Origin: JBDTNQ01 sp039933635
Lineage (GTDB): Bacteria > Acidobacteriota > Vicinamibacteria > Vicinamibacterales > SCN-69-37
Direction: 5' to 3'
Assembly: GCA_039933635.1 (NCBI GenBank)
Contig: JBDTNQ010000157.1
Span: forward strand, 1-6,952
DNA: 6,952 nt
Shown: positions 1 through 6,723 of the stretch, piece by piece
Layout of the letters: the number at the start of each line of letters is the position of its first letter
Position numbering within the stretch: position 1 is the stretch's first letter
Notes under the pieces: generated by a model
Database searches by the model: none
Told to the model about the DNA's origin: nothing
Seen by the model: only the letters and a program-made list of their open reading frames with translations
Program-made: the position numbers and the translations under genes

Positions 1-3000
1 AGGCGGCACGCCGGACCGGCCCCCACGAGTTCGTCGTCGCCCATGCCGAAATAGACGGCCGCATCGAAGCCGGCGTCGCAGCCGTCGCCGCCGATATCGA
101 TCGTACCGGGAGCCTTGACCTCGAACACGAAGACATCTTGTTCGGCGCGCGCGGCGAGCGCACCGGTCAGGGCGTCGCCCTGGGTGATGTGCGTCACGCG
201 ATCGGGTCGCACGGCGACGAGCGGGAGACGGTAGGGCCCCGCGAAGTCGTGGAACGGGTTGAACGCGAAACGATATGTCCCGTCGATGGGCAGCACTACG
301 CGCGTGCCGCACGGGAACGTCAGGCCGCCCAGCGTCTTGCCGCCCGGCGCGAGCAGCCGCGCGGACCTCGGCTGGACGCAGTTGTCTCCGGGATTCAGGT
401 AGATGACATCCCCCCTGAAGCCCGCGAATGACGCGAACGCGTCCGCCGACGCGTCGGTCACGCGGCCTTCGAGCACGGTGCTCTTCGTGCGGCCAGATGC
501 AGCGGGCGGGGCGGGCGCGGGCGGAGTGGCGGGGGGCCTGCGCGTGGGCATGCCCCGCGCGGCCGCATATGTCGCGCGCGCCTGTTGCGGACGATAGGCG
601 CGAACGTACGCGAAGTCGCCCGTCGCCGCGACATCTGTCGTGCAGTTGCGGAGCAGATTTGGATCCGTGATGCCCCCGTCCCGGCACGACGATTCCGCGG
701 CCGTGATGGTGGCCGCATCGGCAATTGGGGTCAGGCGATCCGGAAAGGTGAGGTCGGTGAACGTCGCCGTCGTTTCACCTGCGCCGTAGTCGAACAGCGA
801 CTCACCGGCCGTGATCCGCCAACTGCCCCCGAATGTTGTGTAGAGGTCGTCATAGGACGGCGCCACAGGCAGCGGCTCGCGCGAGTTCCGCGCGGTCGGC
901 TCGAAGTCCGGATTGTCATCGAAGTCCCCGAGCAGACCCGCCAGCTTGCCCTGCCGCGCGTCCGCGGGAGTGACCCACGTGTTCAGACTGTGACGCACGA
1001 ACGGCGAGACGCCCACGCGCGTTCCGTCATTGAGCTCGATGGTGTAGCCGGGCCCCCACTCCGTCGTCACGGTGCGGACGCTGCCTCCATCGAGCACCAC
1101 GAAGTTCGTGTCGAGCAGCTGGCCGTTGATTCGTGCAGTTGGCCTGGCATTGCCGGGAAGCAGGGTCACCGTAACTCGGTCGCGTCCGACTCGGGCGGCG
1201 ACGGCCGTGACGATGCTGACCGTGTGGACGGAAGGGAGCGGAGCAAAACGCGCCTGCACCGTGAAGTTGTCGACGGTGGACTGCGCCAGCACGAATTCCC
1301 CGACGGCCTGCAGGTCGTACCAGCGGCCGTCGAACGTCACGATGTGCGGGTCTGAACTGGCCCTGCCGTTTCCGGGCTCACGCGTGTCGCGGGCTGTTGG
1401 CGTCTGAGAGTCGCGGGGCGGTGGAACCGGCTTTGGCACCTGCTCGCAGAAATCCTTCAATGATTTTCCCATGGCCCATCCCGACGCGCCGGTCTTGCCG
1501 CCTGTGAGACCGATGTCGATCTTGGGCCGTGCGTTAATCGTCGATGGCGGGGTCCCCTGTGTGCCGGCCGGGCACGCGCACGACTCTCGCAGGCAGAGAT
1601 TGGTCGTCTCCATGGGCAGGAGCGTTGCGTTGGCGCCCTCCGTACTGTCGATGAGCGCAAGATGGCCCGTGGTGTTGCCGATGATGAGAACATCCGCGGA
1701 GGAATTGAGGCTGACGAGCGAGAGTTCCCAGGGCGCGGTCTGCGGCAGGTCAACCGAGGCCCCTTCGGCCACGGCCAACTCGAGGGGCGCAACCTTTTCA
1801 GAAGGGAAGTTCACGGAGCCCGGGCCCTTGACCGTCCACAGCGGCTGACTTTCGTGCGTGCGAAAGTAGCTCGACGCCCAGGTGTCGAGCACGGGGTCTT
1901 CGGAGCCGGCGACGACGATGTCGAAGGCCGCCTCGCTGGCTCCACCGGCGCCCGCCAGGATTGCCGGAATCAGCCTCTTGCCGACAGTGCCCACGCCAAT
2001 GACGTCCTGCACGTGGCCGAAGAAGCCGGCGGCATCGTACTTTCGCGCGAAGAGGTGGGTCTTCGGCGCGGTCAAGTACTCCGCCCAATGGTCCTGAAGG
2101 GCAGGGAATGCCGCGTTCGGCACGATGACCATCTGCGCCCAGGTCGCCTCGCCGTCGATGAGCCATCCTTTCGGCGTCGCCGCGGCGGATTGCGTGGGCG
2201 CCGCCAATTGCTGATAGCAGTGGACCACTTCGTGGACGACGACCGAGAGGTGAACGCTCAGCGGGAGCCCCTTGAATTTGCGTCGATCGACGATCGATTG
2301 GCAGACGTTCAAGGTGATGCCCTGGCTGCGATCCTGTAGGCGCTGCAACGTGTTGTCGTTCCACGCCGTGCTCAAGGCCCACGCTTTCTTGGTCTCTGGG
2401 GCGTCAAGTTTCCTGAACTCAATCCAGAAGAATGGCACTTGCGGCTGGATGGTCAGCTTGCTCACCGCCTCACTCGCCCAGTTGTAGAGCTCTCTGAAGT
2501 AGGCGCGTTCGGCGGGCGTCACGTCCGGGTCGTCCGAGTCCGCGGGCGGATCGTCATCGGCGAACCGGATGCGCGTGAACGATGGCCGATCGGATTCGAA
2601 GAACAACGCCGGAGCGACGCCTGGTAGCGCGAATGGGGGCGGAAGCGCGGGGGCATCCGGGGCGGGGCGCGATGGACGGGACGGCGTGGGCTTCAAGAGG
2701 GCGCGGAGCCGCGCTTGCTGAGCCGGAGACAACTGGTCGCGCACGGCCATGAGTTGCATCAAGGCGTAGGTGCCCGAGATCGTCTCGCGTACCGGTCCGT
2801 CGGGAACGGTGACGCCGGGCAACGGGGCGACTTCCAGCGCGAACAGCTGCCGCGCGCGATCGACCGTCAGCCCCTGCTCGTCGATTTCGCGCCGGATGCG
2901 GTCATTCGCGTATTCGGTCGCGGAAGCCGCCGGCGCACCGGCGGCGGTTCCAGCCGAGGCATCTTGCCGTCTGGACAGAAACAGGACGAGGAGGGCAACG

Positions 3001-3062
3001 GCAACGGCCGCCACGGCGGCAATCCCGATCCAGAGCGAGGTGCGGGGTTGATTCGCGACCAT
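1..3062 (-). CDS. Membrane-anchored putative zinc metallopeptidase with VWD and PPC-like domains (3' partial)
   Basis: One frame stays open for 1020 codons from the ATG at 3062 to the left window edge, so the C-terminus is missing. Seen in order: a hydrophobic segment at residues 10-30; an Ala/Pro-rich linker; a peptidase-like region at about 185-400 with HEVVH at 277-281 (bases 2220-2234) and GWLIDGEATW at 299-308. That spacing suits a gluzincin or peptidase-MA-like fold with D303 or E305 as third zinc ligand. A Cys-containing beta region follows (C490, C495, C497, C539). A von Willebrand type D domain spans about 571-775, starting DPHIVTFDGRWYDL and including GLLGDFDDNPDF at 709-720 and ESLFDYGAGE; Leu replaces the Cys usual in the GLCG motif. 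A Pro/Ala linker (842-856) leads to two PPC-like beta domains (from about 862 and 962). Likely role: envelope-anchored protease or adhesin acting outside the cytoplasm; the substrate is unknown. It is transcribed divergently from the 3173 gene. No other ATG lies in frame between 3062 and the upstream in-frame stop (minus-strand TGA near 3155), which supports this start, although no Shine-Dalgarno is visible. Sure of the frame and VWD, fairly sure of the peptidase call. Confidence 0.85.
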   Translation of the reverse strand, partial: MVANQPRTSLWIGIAAVAAVAVALLVLFLSRRQDASAGTAAGAPAASATEYANDRIRREIDEQGLTVDRARQLFALEVAPLPGVTVPDGPVRETISGTYALMQLMAVRDQLSPAQQARLRALLKPTPSRPSRPAPDAPALPPPFALPGVAPALFFESDRPSFTRIRFADDDPPADSDDPDVTPAERAYFRELYNWASEAVSKLTIQPQVPFFWIEFRKLDAPETKKAWALSTAWNDNTLQRLQDRSQGITLNVCQSIVDRRKFKGLPLSVHLSVVVHEVVHCYQQLAAPTQSAAATPKGWLIDGEATWAQMVIVPNAAFPALQDHWAEYLTAPKTHLFARKYDAAGFFGHVQDVIGVGTVGKRLIPAILAGAGGASEAAFDIVVAGSEDPVLDTWASSYFRTHESQPLWTVKGPGSVNFPSEKVAPLELAVAEGASVDLPQTAPWELSLVSLNSSADVLIIGNTTGHLALIDSTEGANATLLPMETTNLCLRESCACPAGTQGTPPSTINARPKIDIGLTGGKTGASGWAMGKSLKDFCEQVPKPVPPPRDSQTPTARDTREPGNGRASSDPHIVTFDGRWYDLQAVGEFVLAQSTVDNFTVQARFAPLPSVHTVSIVTAVAARVGRDRVTVTLLPGNARPTARINGQLLDTNFVVLDGGSVRTVTTEWGPGYTIELNDGTRVGVSPFVRHSLNTWVTPADARQGKLAGLLGDFDDNPDFEPTARNSREPLPVAPSYDDLYTTFGGSWRITAGESLFDYGAGETTATFTDLTFPDRLTPIADAATITAAESSCRDGGITDPNLLRNCTTDVAATGDFAYVRAYRPQQARATYAAARGMPTRRPPATPPAPAPPAASGRTKSTVLEGRVTDASADAFASFAGFRGDVIYLNPGDNCVQPRSARLLAPGGKTLGGLTFPCGTRVVLPIDGTYRFAFNPFHDFAGPYRLPLVAVRPDRVTHITQGDALTGALAARAEQDVFVFEVKAPGTIDIGGDGCDAGFDAAVYFGMGDDELVGAGPACR

Positions 3063-3068
3063 GCCGCG

Positions 3069-3097
3069 AGAATAGGAAGGTCGAGCTGCAAAGGCAA
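3069..3097 (-). promoter_or_regulatory. Candidate sigma70-type promoter of the metallopeptidase gene
   Basis: On the minus strand TTGCCT (3097-3092) and TATTCT (3074-3069) are separated by exactly 17 bases; each matches 4 of 6 consensus positions. The -10 lies 6 bases from the ATG at 3062, so transcription would begin at or next to the start codon. That fits the missing Shine-Dalgarno and suggests a leaderless mRNA. This is inferred from sequence only, and weak hexamers with 17-base spacing also occur by chance. Confidence 0.35.
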
Positions 3098-3158
3098 CCG
3101 ATTTCGCCTGGATGACAACATCGGAGGCACGAGCGCGGGCGATCGACGACTTACTTCA

Positions 3159-3164
3159 TACAAT
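3159..3164 (+). promoter_or_regulatory. Candidate -10 element of the Sde182-like gene
   Basis: TACAAT matches 5 of 6 bases of the -10 consensus and lies 8 bases before the ATG at 3173. No recognisable -35 is found 16-19 bases upstream. If it is used with the ATG at 3173, the transcript would be nearly leaderless. If translation begins at the GTG at 3233, it would leave a leader of about 60 bases. The rest of the 110-bp divergent spacer (3063-3172) shows nothing further that can be supported. Confidence 0.25.
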
Positions 3165-3172
3165 GGTGTCTA

Positions 3173-4564
3173 ATGATTCGCCCGTCCGCGTGTGGTGACA
3201 TAGGCCGGACGCGCTCACGCGTCGCCACTAACGTGAGATTTCTCTGCGCGACCCTCGCGATGGTGCTGGTCGCCTGCTTTGGCGCGGCGGCCGCGCCGGC
3301 TCCCGCGCCGCAGACCAGCCCGCGGCCTCGGGTGGTCGTCTCCACGGACATCGGCGGCACGGACTACGACGACTACCAGTCGATGGTGCATCTGCTGCTG
3401 TATGCGGACCGCTTCGATATCGAGGGGTTGATTTCATCACCATACGGCGGCGGCCGGAGGGATCAGATCCTCAAGGTCATCGACGTCTACGAACGTGACT
3501 ACCCGAACCTGCACGCGCACTCGGCCGGCTATCCGGCGCCGAGCGCGCTGCGCGCGGTCACGAAACAGGGCGGACTCGAGTCCGCGGGACTCGACGGGTT
3601 CGCACATTCGACGGCGGGCTCAGCCTGGATCATCGAGAGGGCCAAGCGTCCCGATCCGCGTCCATTGTGGATTCTCGTGTGGGGCGGGATCGACGATGTC
3701 GCGCAGGCGCTGCACGATGCCCCGTCCATCAAGTCCAAAGTGCGTGTGTATTTCATCGGCGGCCCGAACAAGAAGTGGTCGGTGCCCGCCTACGACTACA
3801 TCGCGCGGCACCACCCAGACCTGTGGATGATTGAAGCCAACTCGACCTACACCGGCTGGTTCACCGGCGGGAATCAGGCCGGAGATCTGGGCAATGCGTC
3901 GTTCGTCGATGCGCATGTGCGCGGTGCCGGCGCGCTCGGCGACTTCTTCGCGAGCGGCATCAGCTTCCGCGGCGAAGTGCGATCGGCGATGAAAATGGGG
4001 GATACGCCGGCGGTGATGTACGTCCTCGGCGACACCCCGGACGATCCCACGAGGGACTCGTGGGGCGGACGCTTCGTGCGTGCGTGGGCGCGAAAACGCT
4101 ACGTCTTCGAGCGTCCGCCGTCAGCGTCCGATCGCGTCGAGACCTACACCGTTCTCGATCTCGTGTATCGACTTCCAACGCCGGCAGCTGTCGGTGTCAC
4201 GGCGACGCTCGTCGTCGATCAACAGGACTTCACTGGTTTCGCTGACCGCGCGGGCGCGTGGCATTTCCTGTTTTCGCCCAAGGAACCCAAGACGTGGACC
4301 TACGCGATTCGGAGCACCGACGCGCGACTCGATGGCAAGACCGGCGGCTTCACGTCGACACTCCCGGAACCAAACCAGCCCGTCGCCGCGCGTTATCCGC
4401 ATTGGTGGACGGATGACCCCGATCCGGCCGTTGCCGAAGGCGCGAATCAGGGCGCCAGAACGGTGAGCACATGGCGCGAAGCGTTCCTGCGCGATTTCGT
4501 CGAGCGGCTGGAGACGGCGGCGGGGTCGAAGTCGTCATTGGGGCACCCTGCGATCCGCCAGTGA
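3173..4564 (+). CDS. Exported Sde182/DUF1593-type nucleoside-hydrolase-like protein with an inserted beta-sandwich
   Basis: 463 residues. The N-terminus carries a secretion signal, with LVAC a possible lipobox. The mature part begins with the nucleoside-hydrolase-like motif STDIGGTDYDDYQS (D59, D64, D66, D67), the Asp cluster that binds calcium in nucleoside hydrolases. Further family landmarks are LWILVWGGIDDVAQAL, the YFIGGPNKKW region, MGDTPAVMYVLGDT, SWGGRF (296-301) and, much later, HWWTDDPDP (410-418) followed by WREAFLRDF (434-442). Between the last two blocks, about residues 316-400, lies a segment resembling DUF5060 (FLFSPKEPKTWTY, then LDGKTGGF), which is a carbohydrate-enzyme accessory beta-sandwich. 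The protein ends about 20 residues after the WREAFL block, so the usual Sde182 C-terminal domain is missing. Family members are linked to polysaccharide use, and no substrate is established here. Start: ATG 3173 gives a 20-residue basic extension; GTG 3233 (residue 21) would start directly at MRFLCATLAMVLVAC and looks like a cleaner lipoprotein signal. Neither has a Shine-Dalgarno. Confidence 0.88.
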   Translation: MIRPSACGDIGRTRSRVATNVRFLCATLAMVLVACFGAAAAPAPAPQTSPRPRVVVSTDIGGTDYDDYQSMVHLLLYADRFDIEGLISSPYGGGRRDQILKVIDVYERDYPNLHAHSAGYPAPSALRAVTKQGGLESAGLDGFAHSTAGSAWIIERAKRPDPRPLWILVWGGIDDVAQALHDAPSIKSKVRVYFIGGPNKKWSVPAYDYIARHHPDLWMIEANSTYTGWFTGGNQAGDLGNASFVDAHVRGAGALGDFFASGISFRGEVRSAMKMGDTPAVMYVLGDTPDDPTRDSWGGRFVRAWARKRYVFERPPSASDRVETYTVLDLVYRLPTPAAVGVTATLVVDQQDFTGFADRAGAWHFLFSPKEPKTWTYAIRSTDARLDGKTGGFTSTLPEPNQPVAARYPHWWTDDPDPAVAEGANQGARTVSTWREAFLRDFVERLETAAGSKSSLGHPAIRQ

Positions 4565-4601
4565 TCGTGTGCCCGGTAAGGCGTGCCCGGCTGTGATTCG
4601 A

Positions 4602-4638
4602 TGAACACGCCCTGAACGGGTCGTTCACCCTCGGTTCA
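4602..4638. promoter_or_regulatory. Phased four-site operator, PHO-box-like
   Basis: TGAAC occurs at 4602-4606 and 4613-4617, and its reverse complement GTTCA at 4623-4627 and 4634-4638. Repeats on each side start exactly 11 bases apart, and both inverted pairs share one centre at 4620. Direct repeats of 11 bases are the signature of PhoB/PhoP-type (OmpR family) response regulators. The plus-strand pair GTTCACCCTCG-GTTCAGC closely resembles the actinobacterial PHO-box unit as I recall it. A poor -10 candidate, CACACT (4651-4656), follows about 11 bases later, and the methyltransferase ATG is 25 bases beyond the last repeat. Binding and phosphate control are inference; the symmetry is directly visible. 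Confidence 0.5.
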
Positions 4639-4663
4639 GCTGGTCCATGCCACACTGCCGCCC

Positions 4664-5422
4664 ATGTCACACGCGTCCATCGACTTCGGCTATCCCTGGT
4701 GGCTGAGTTACGGTCACCTCGCCCTGCTGGGAATTCTCGTCGCGGCCCTCTTGGGGGCGCGTGCCTTTGGCGCATCGCGGTGGGTACTGATCGCGTTGAG
4801 CGTGCTGAGCGTGTGGGCGGGCAGCGTCGCGCTGCTGGTACACCTCTTCGGAATCAACCACGTGCCGGCCCTTCCGACGCAGAGTTTTCTCCGGTCGGGC
4901 ACCGGGCGTGTCCTCGATCTCGGGGCAGGGACAGGCCGCTCGTCGATCATGGTCCTGACCGAACGTCCGCAGGCGACGGTCGTGGCGTCGGACCTGTTCG
5001 GCAATTCATTCACTCAGCACTTCGGACCGGGCCAACGTCCGGAGGACCGGTTGATGGCCAACCTGAAGGCGGCCGGTGTTGACGGGCGCGCGTCGGTAGA
5101 AACCGCCGACATGCTGAAGCTGCCGTTCGCGCCGGCATCCTTCGATGCGCTCGTCAGCGCGTACGCCATGGATCATCTTGGTCGGAACGGTGCGCGGACC
5201 GCGCTGGCCGAGGCGCATCGCGTGTTGAAGCCGGGAGGGGACTTCCTGCTGATCCTCATCGCCAACGACGGGTGGGCGAAGTTCGCCTTTGGACCGATGC
5301 TGTCGCACGGCGGCACCTACGGCGCCGCATGGTGGCGCGATGCAGCGCAGCAGGCCGGGTTCGACGTGCGCGAAGCGGGGACCGAGCCGGTGACGATGTA
5401 CTTCCTGCTGACGGGGCGGTAG
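4664..5422 (+). CDS. Membrane-anchored class I SAM-dependent methyltransferase
   Basis: 252 residues. Two hydrophobic helices come first, at about 17-35 and 40-62, joined by a short turn (GARAFGASR). A cytosolic Rossmann methyltransferase domain of the Methyltransf_11/UbiE type then runs to the end. Motif I is VLDLGAGTGRSS (83-94), the SAM-binding loop; D110 in VVASDLF is the acidic residue at the end of the second strand; ADMLKLPFAPASFD (148-161) is the adenine-contacting region and following strand; VLKPGGDF (187-194) is the family post-motif. The domain is complete, with no missing motif. The methyl acceptor cannot be read from the sequence. The membrane anchor suggests a lipid, quinone or other membrane substrate, and a small molecule is also possible. 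The ATG at 4664 has no clear Shine-Dalgarno (GCCGCC precedes it), but the two helices fit this start. The operator-like repeats at 4602-4638 sit directly upstream, so it is probably an independently controlled unit rather than part of an operon with the 3173 gene. Confidence 0.85.
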   Translation: MSHASIDFGYPWWLSYGHLALLGILVAALLGARAFGASRWVLIALSVLSVWAGSVALLVHLFGINHVPALPTQSFLRSGTGRVLDLGAGTGRSSIMVLTERPQATVVASDLFGNSFTQHFGPGQRPEDRLMANLKAAGVDGRASVETADMLKLPFAPASFDALVSAYAMDHLGRNGARTALAEAHRVLKPGGDFLLILIANDGWAKFAFGPMLSHGGTYGAAWWRDAAQQAGFDVREAGTEPVTMYFLLTGR

Positions 5423-5442
5423 CGCGAGCGCTCACCACCGCC
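5415..5442 (+). terminator. Possible stem-loop terminator of the methyltransferase gene
   Basis: GGCGGT (5415-5420) pairs with ACCGCC (5437-5442), and inside it AGCG (5421-5424) pairs with CGCT (5429-5432) around the loop CGAG. A four-base bulge lies on one side. The hairpin overlaps the TAG stop. There is no U-rich tail, so it could be a weak terminator, an mRNA-stability stem, or chance in GC-rich DNA. Confidence 0.3.
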
Positions 5443-5505
5443 GGCGTCACGTGCGTCGACCTCGCGTTTCGCTGCATGAAACGCCGCAGGTTCTGCAAGA
5501 ATCCT

Positions 5506-5534
5506 TTGCAATCACCTCACCGTTGCTCTATGAA
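5506..5534 (+). promoter_or_regulatory. Candidate sigma70-type promoter of the DUF1080 gene
   Basis: TTGCAA (5506-5511) and TATGAA (5529-5534) are separated by 17 bases, each matching 4 of 6 consensus positions. A start near 5541 would leave a leader of about 25 bases that contains the Shine-Dalgarno at 5556. The in-frame ATG at 5530 lies inside this -10, so it could not be used from this promoter. Confidence 0.4.
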
Positions 5535-5555
5535 TGAGCCTCCGAACCTATCGCC

Positions 5556-5560
5556 AGGAG
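5556..5560 (+). promoter_or_regulatory. Ribosome binding site that fixes the DUF1080 start
   Basis: AGGAG lies 5 bases before the ATG at 5566. It is the only clear Shine-Dalgarno in the window. It decides between the ATG at 5566, which begins a typical signal peptide, and the in-frame ATG at 5530, which has no such site. Confidence 0.75.
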
Positions 5561-5565
5561 TTCCG

Positions 5566-6723
5566 ATGAAACGGTTGCAGGTGTCTTCACACGTCGTGGC
5601 GCTCACCGTGAGTGCCATGTTGATCGGCGGCGCGGCAAGCCTCATCGCGCGGCAGGGCGCGGCGCCCGCGGCGCCTCCCGGGGCCGGAGGCGCGCCTCCC
5701 GCGGGGCAGGCCCCCGGTGGTGGTCGAGGTGGTGGCCGTGGCATGCAGCCGCCCGTGGCCTATGACGACTACACCGGCTTCACGAAGTTGTGGGATGGCA
5801 GTACGTTCACCAACTGGGATGGCGAGCGGGACGTGTGGTCCATCGAAGACGGCATGCTGCACGCCGACACGGTGAAGACCCCAGGCCAGCATCACATCCA
5901 CTACGTGGGACCGGATGCGGTGATGAAGGATTTCGATCTGAAGGTCGAGTTCAAGATCTCGGCGACCGGTGCGAACGGCGGCATTCAGTATCGGAGCCGC
6001 ATGCTGCACACCGTGCACGGTGGCACGATGGCCGATCCGATGGGCAAACCGACGCCCGCGGGCATTACGACCATGGCTCAGGCGGTTGCGGCCGGCGTCA
6101 CCGCGGAGCCGGTGAGAGGCGGCGGCGCTCCGAGAGCCGGCGGACCAGGCGGCGCTGGCGCACCCGGCGGACGCGCCGGAGCGCCCGGCGGGCCTGGGGC
6201 CCCTGCGGCACCGGGAGCCGCACCCGCGGCGACAGCACCTGCCGCGCCCCCAGCGGCACCGAATCCGCTCGCACGATGCGGTACGGCCGGCGGCCCGCCA
6301 CCGGCGGCGAATCCGGCTGCGCCGATCACCAACGGCAACATCTGGCAGGTGAGTGGCTACCAGTTCGATCTCGATTCGAACAATCAGTACACCGGCCAGC
6401 TCTACGAAGGCCAGGGCCGCAGCATCGTGACTGCGCCCGGGACCCTGACGCGGCTCACGGCTGAACGGCCGGTCTGCGTGGCCGTGATCAATCAGAACCC
6501 GACGTCCGTCGTGAAGCCTCACCAGGGTAAGGACGGCGAGTGGCAGCAGGTCGAGATCATCGCGCGCGGCAACACGCTGGTGCACATCCTCAACGGGCAG
6601 GTGCTGAGCGTCTCAATCGACGACAACCCGGCCTTCCGCGCGTTGCAGGGCATCCTGTCGCTGCAACTCGAGGGCAACGGGCAGATCTGGTATCGGAACG
6701 TCTACATCAAGCCGCTGAACTAG
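5566..6723 (+). CDS. Exported DUF1080 / 3-keto-disaccharide hydrolase-like protein with a long low-complexity insert
   Basis: 385 residues from the ATG chosen by the AGGAG site. A signal peptide occupies about residues 1-27 (MKRLQVSS, then VVALTVSAMLIGGAAS). A Gly/Pro/Arg linker with GGGRGGGRG follows. The DUF1080 (3-keto-disaccharide hydrolase, PF06439) beta-sandwich begins at FTKLWDGSTFTNWDG and continues through WSIEDGMLHA, DFDLKVEFKIS and ANGGIQYRSR. It resumes after an interruption with WQVSGYQFDLDSNNQYTG, LYEGQGRSIV, GEWQQVEIIARGN, LVHILNGQ and a closing GQIWYRNVYIK. The interruption, about residues 163-253 (bases 6052-6324), is mostly Ala, Gly and Pro with one Cys (C238). Relatives usually bridge this point with a short loop. 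The family acts on 3-keto-glycosides or binds glycans outside the cytoplasm; activity of this copy is not shown. The gene has its own promoter-like sequence, and its TAG stop is part of the inverted repeat downstream. Confidence 0.88.
   Translation: MKRLQVSSHVVALTVSAMLIGGAASLIARQGAAPAAPPGAGGAPPAGQAPGGGRGGGRGMQPPVAYDDYTGFTKLWDGSTFTNWDGERDVWSIEDGMLHADTVKTPGQHHIHYVGPDAVMKDFDLKVEFKISATGANGGIQYRSRMLHTVHGGTMADPMGKPTPAGITTMAQAVAAGVTAEPVRGGGAPRAGGPGGAGAPGGRAGAPGGPGAPAAPGAAPAATAPAAPPAAPNPLARCGTAGGPPPAANPAAPITNGNIWQVSGYQFDLDSNNQYTGQLYEGQGRSIVTAPGTLTRLTAERPVCVAVINQNPTSVVKPHQGKDGEWQQVEIIARGNTLVHILNGQVLSVSIDDNPAFRALQGILSLQLEGNGQIWYRNVYIKPLN

Noticed and set aside
2284..2300. GATCG-rich palindromic stretch (GATCGACGATCGAT)
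   Set aside because: It lies inside the metallopeptidase coding sequence and is explained by codons for Ser-Ile-Val-Asp-Arg; no other copies or context suggest a site.
585..2339. Long plus-strand open frames (585-1355 and 1662-2339) and a shorter minus-strand frame (1798-2382) within the metallopeptidase gene
   Set aside because: They lie inside a 1020-codon minus-strand frame with clear domains, and their translations are Arg-rich and without recognisable motifs, as expected of shadow frames in GC-rich coding DNA.
4569..4590. Direct repeat GTGCCCGG at 4569-4576 and 4583-4590
   Set aside because: Two 8-base copies in GC-rich spacer with no pairing or phase relation to the operator; likely chance.
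5272..5565. N-terminal extension of the DUF1080 frame into the methyltransferase gene
   Set aside because: The frame happens to be open there, but AGGAG plus a signal peptide at 5566 and a promoter-like sequence just upstream mark the real start, and the extension overlaps a good gene.
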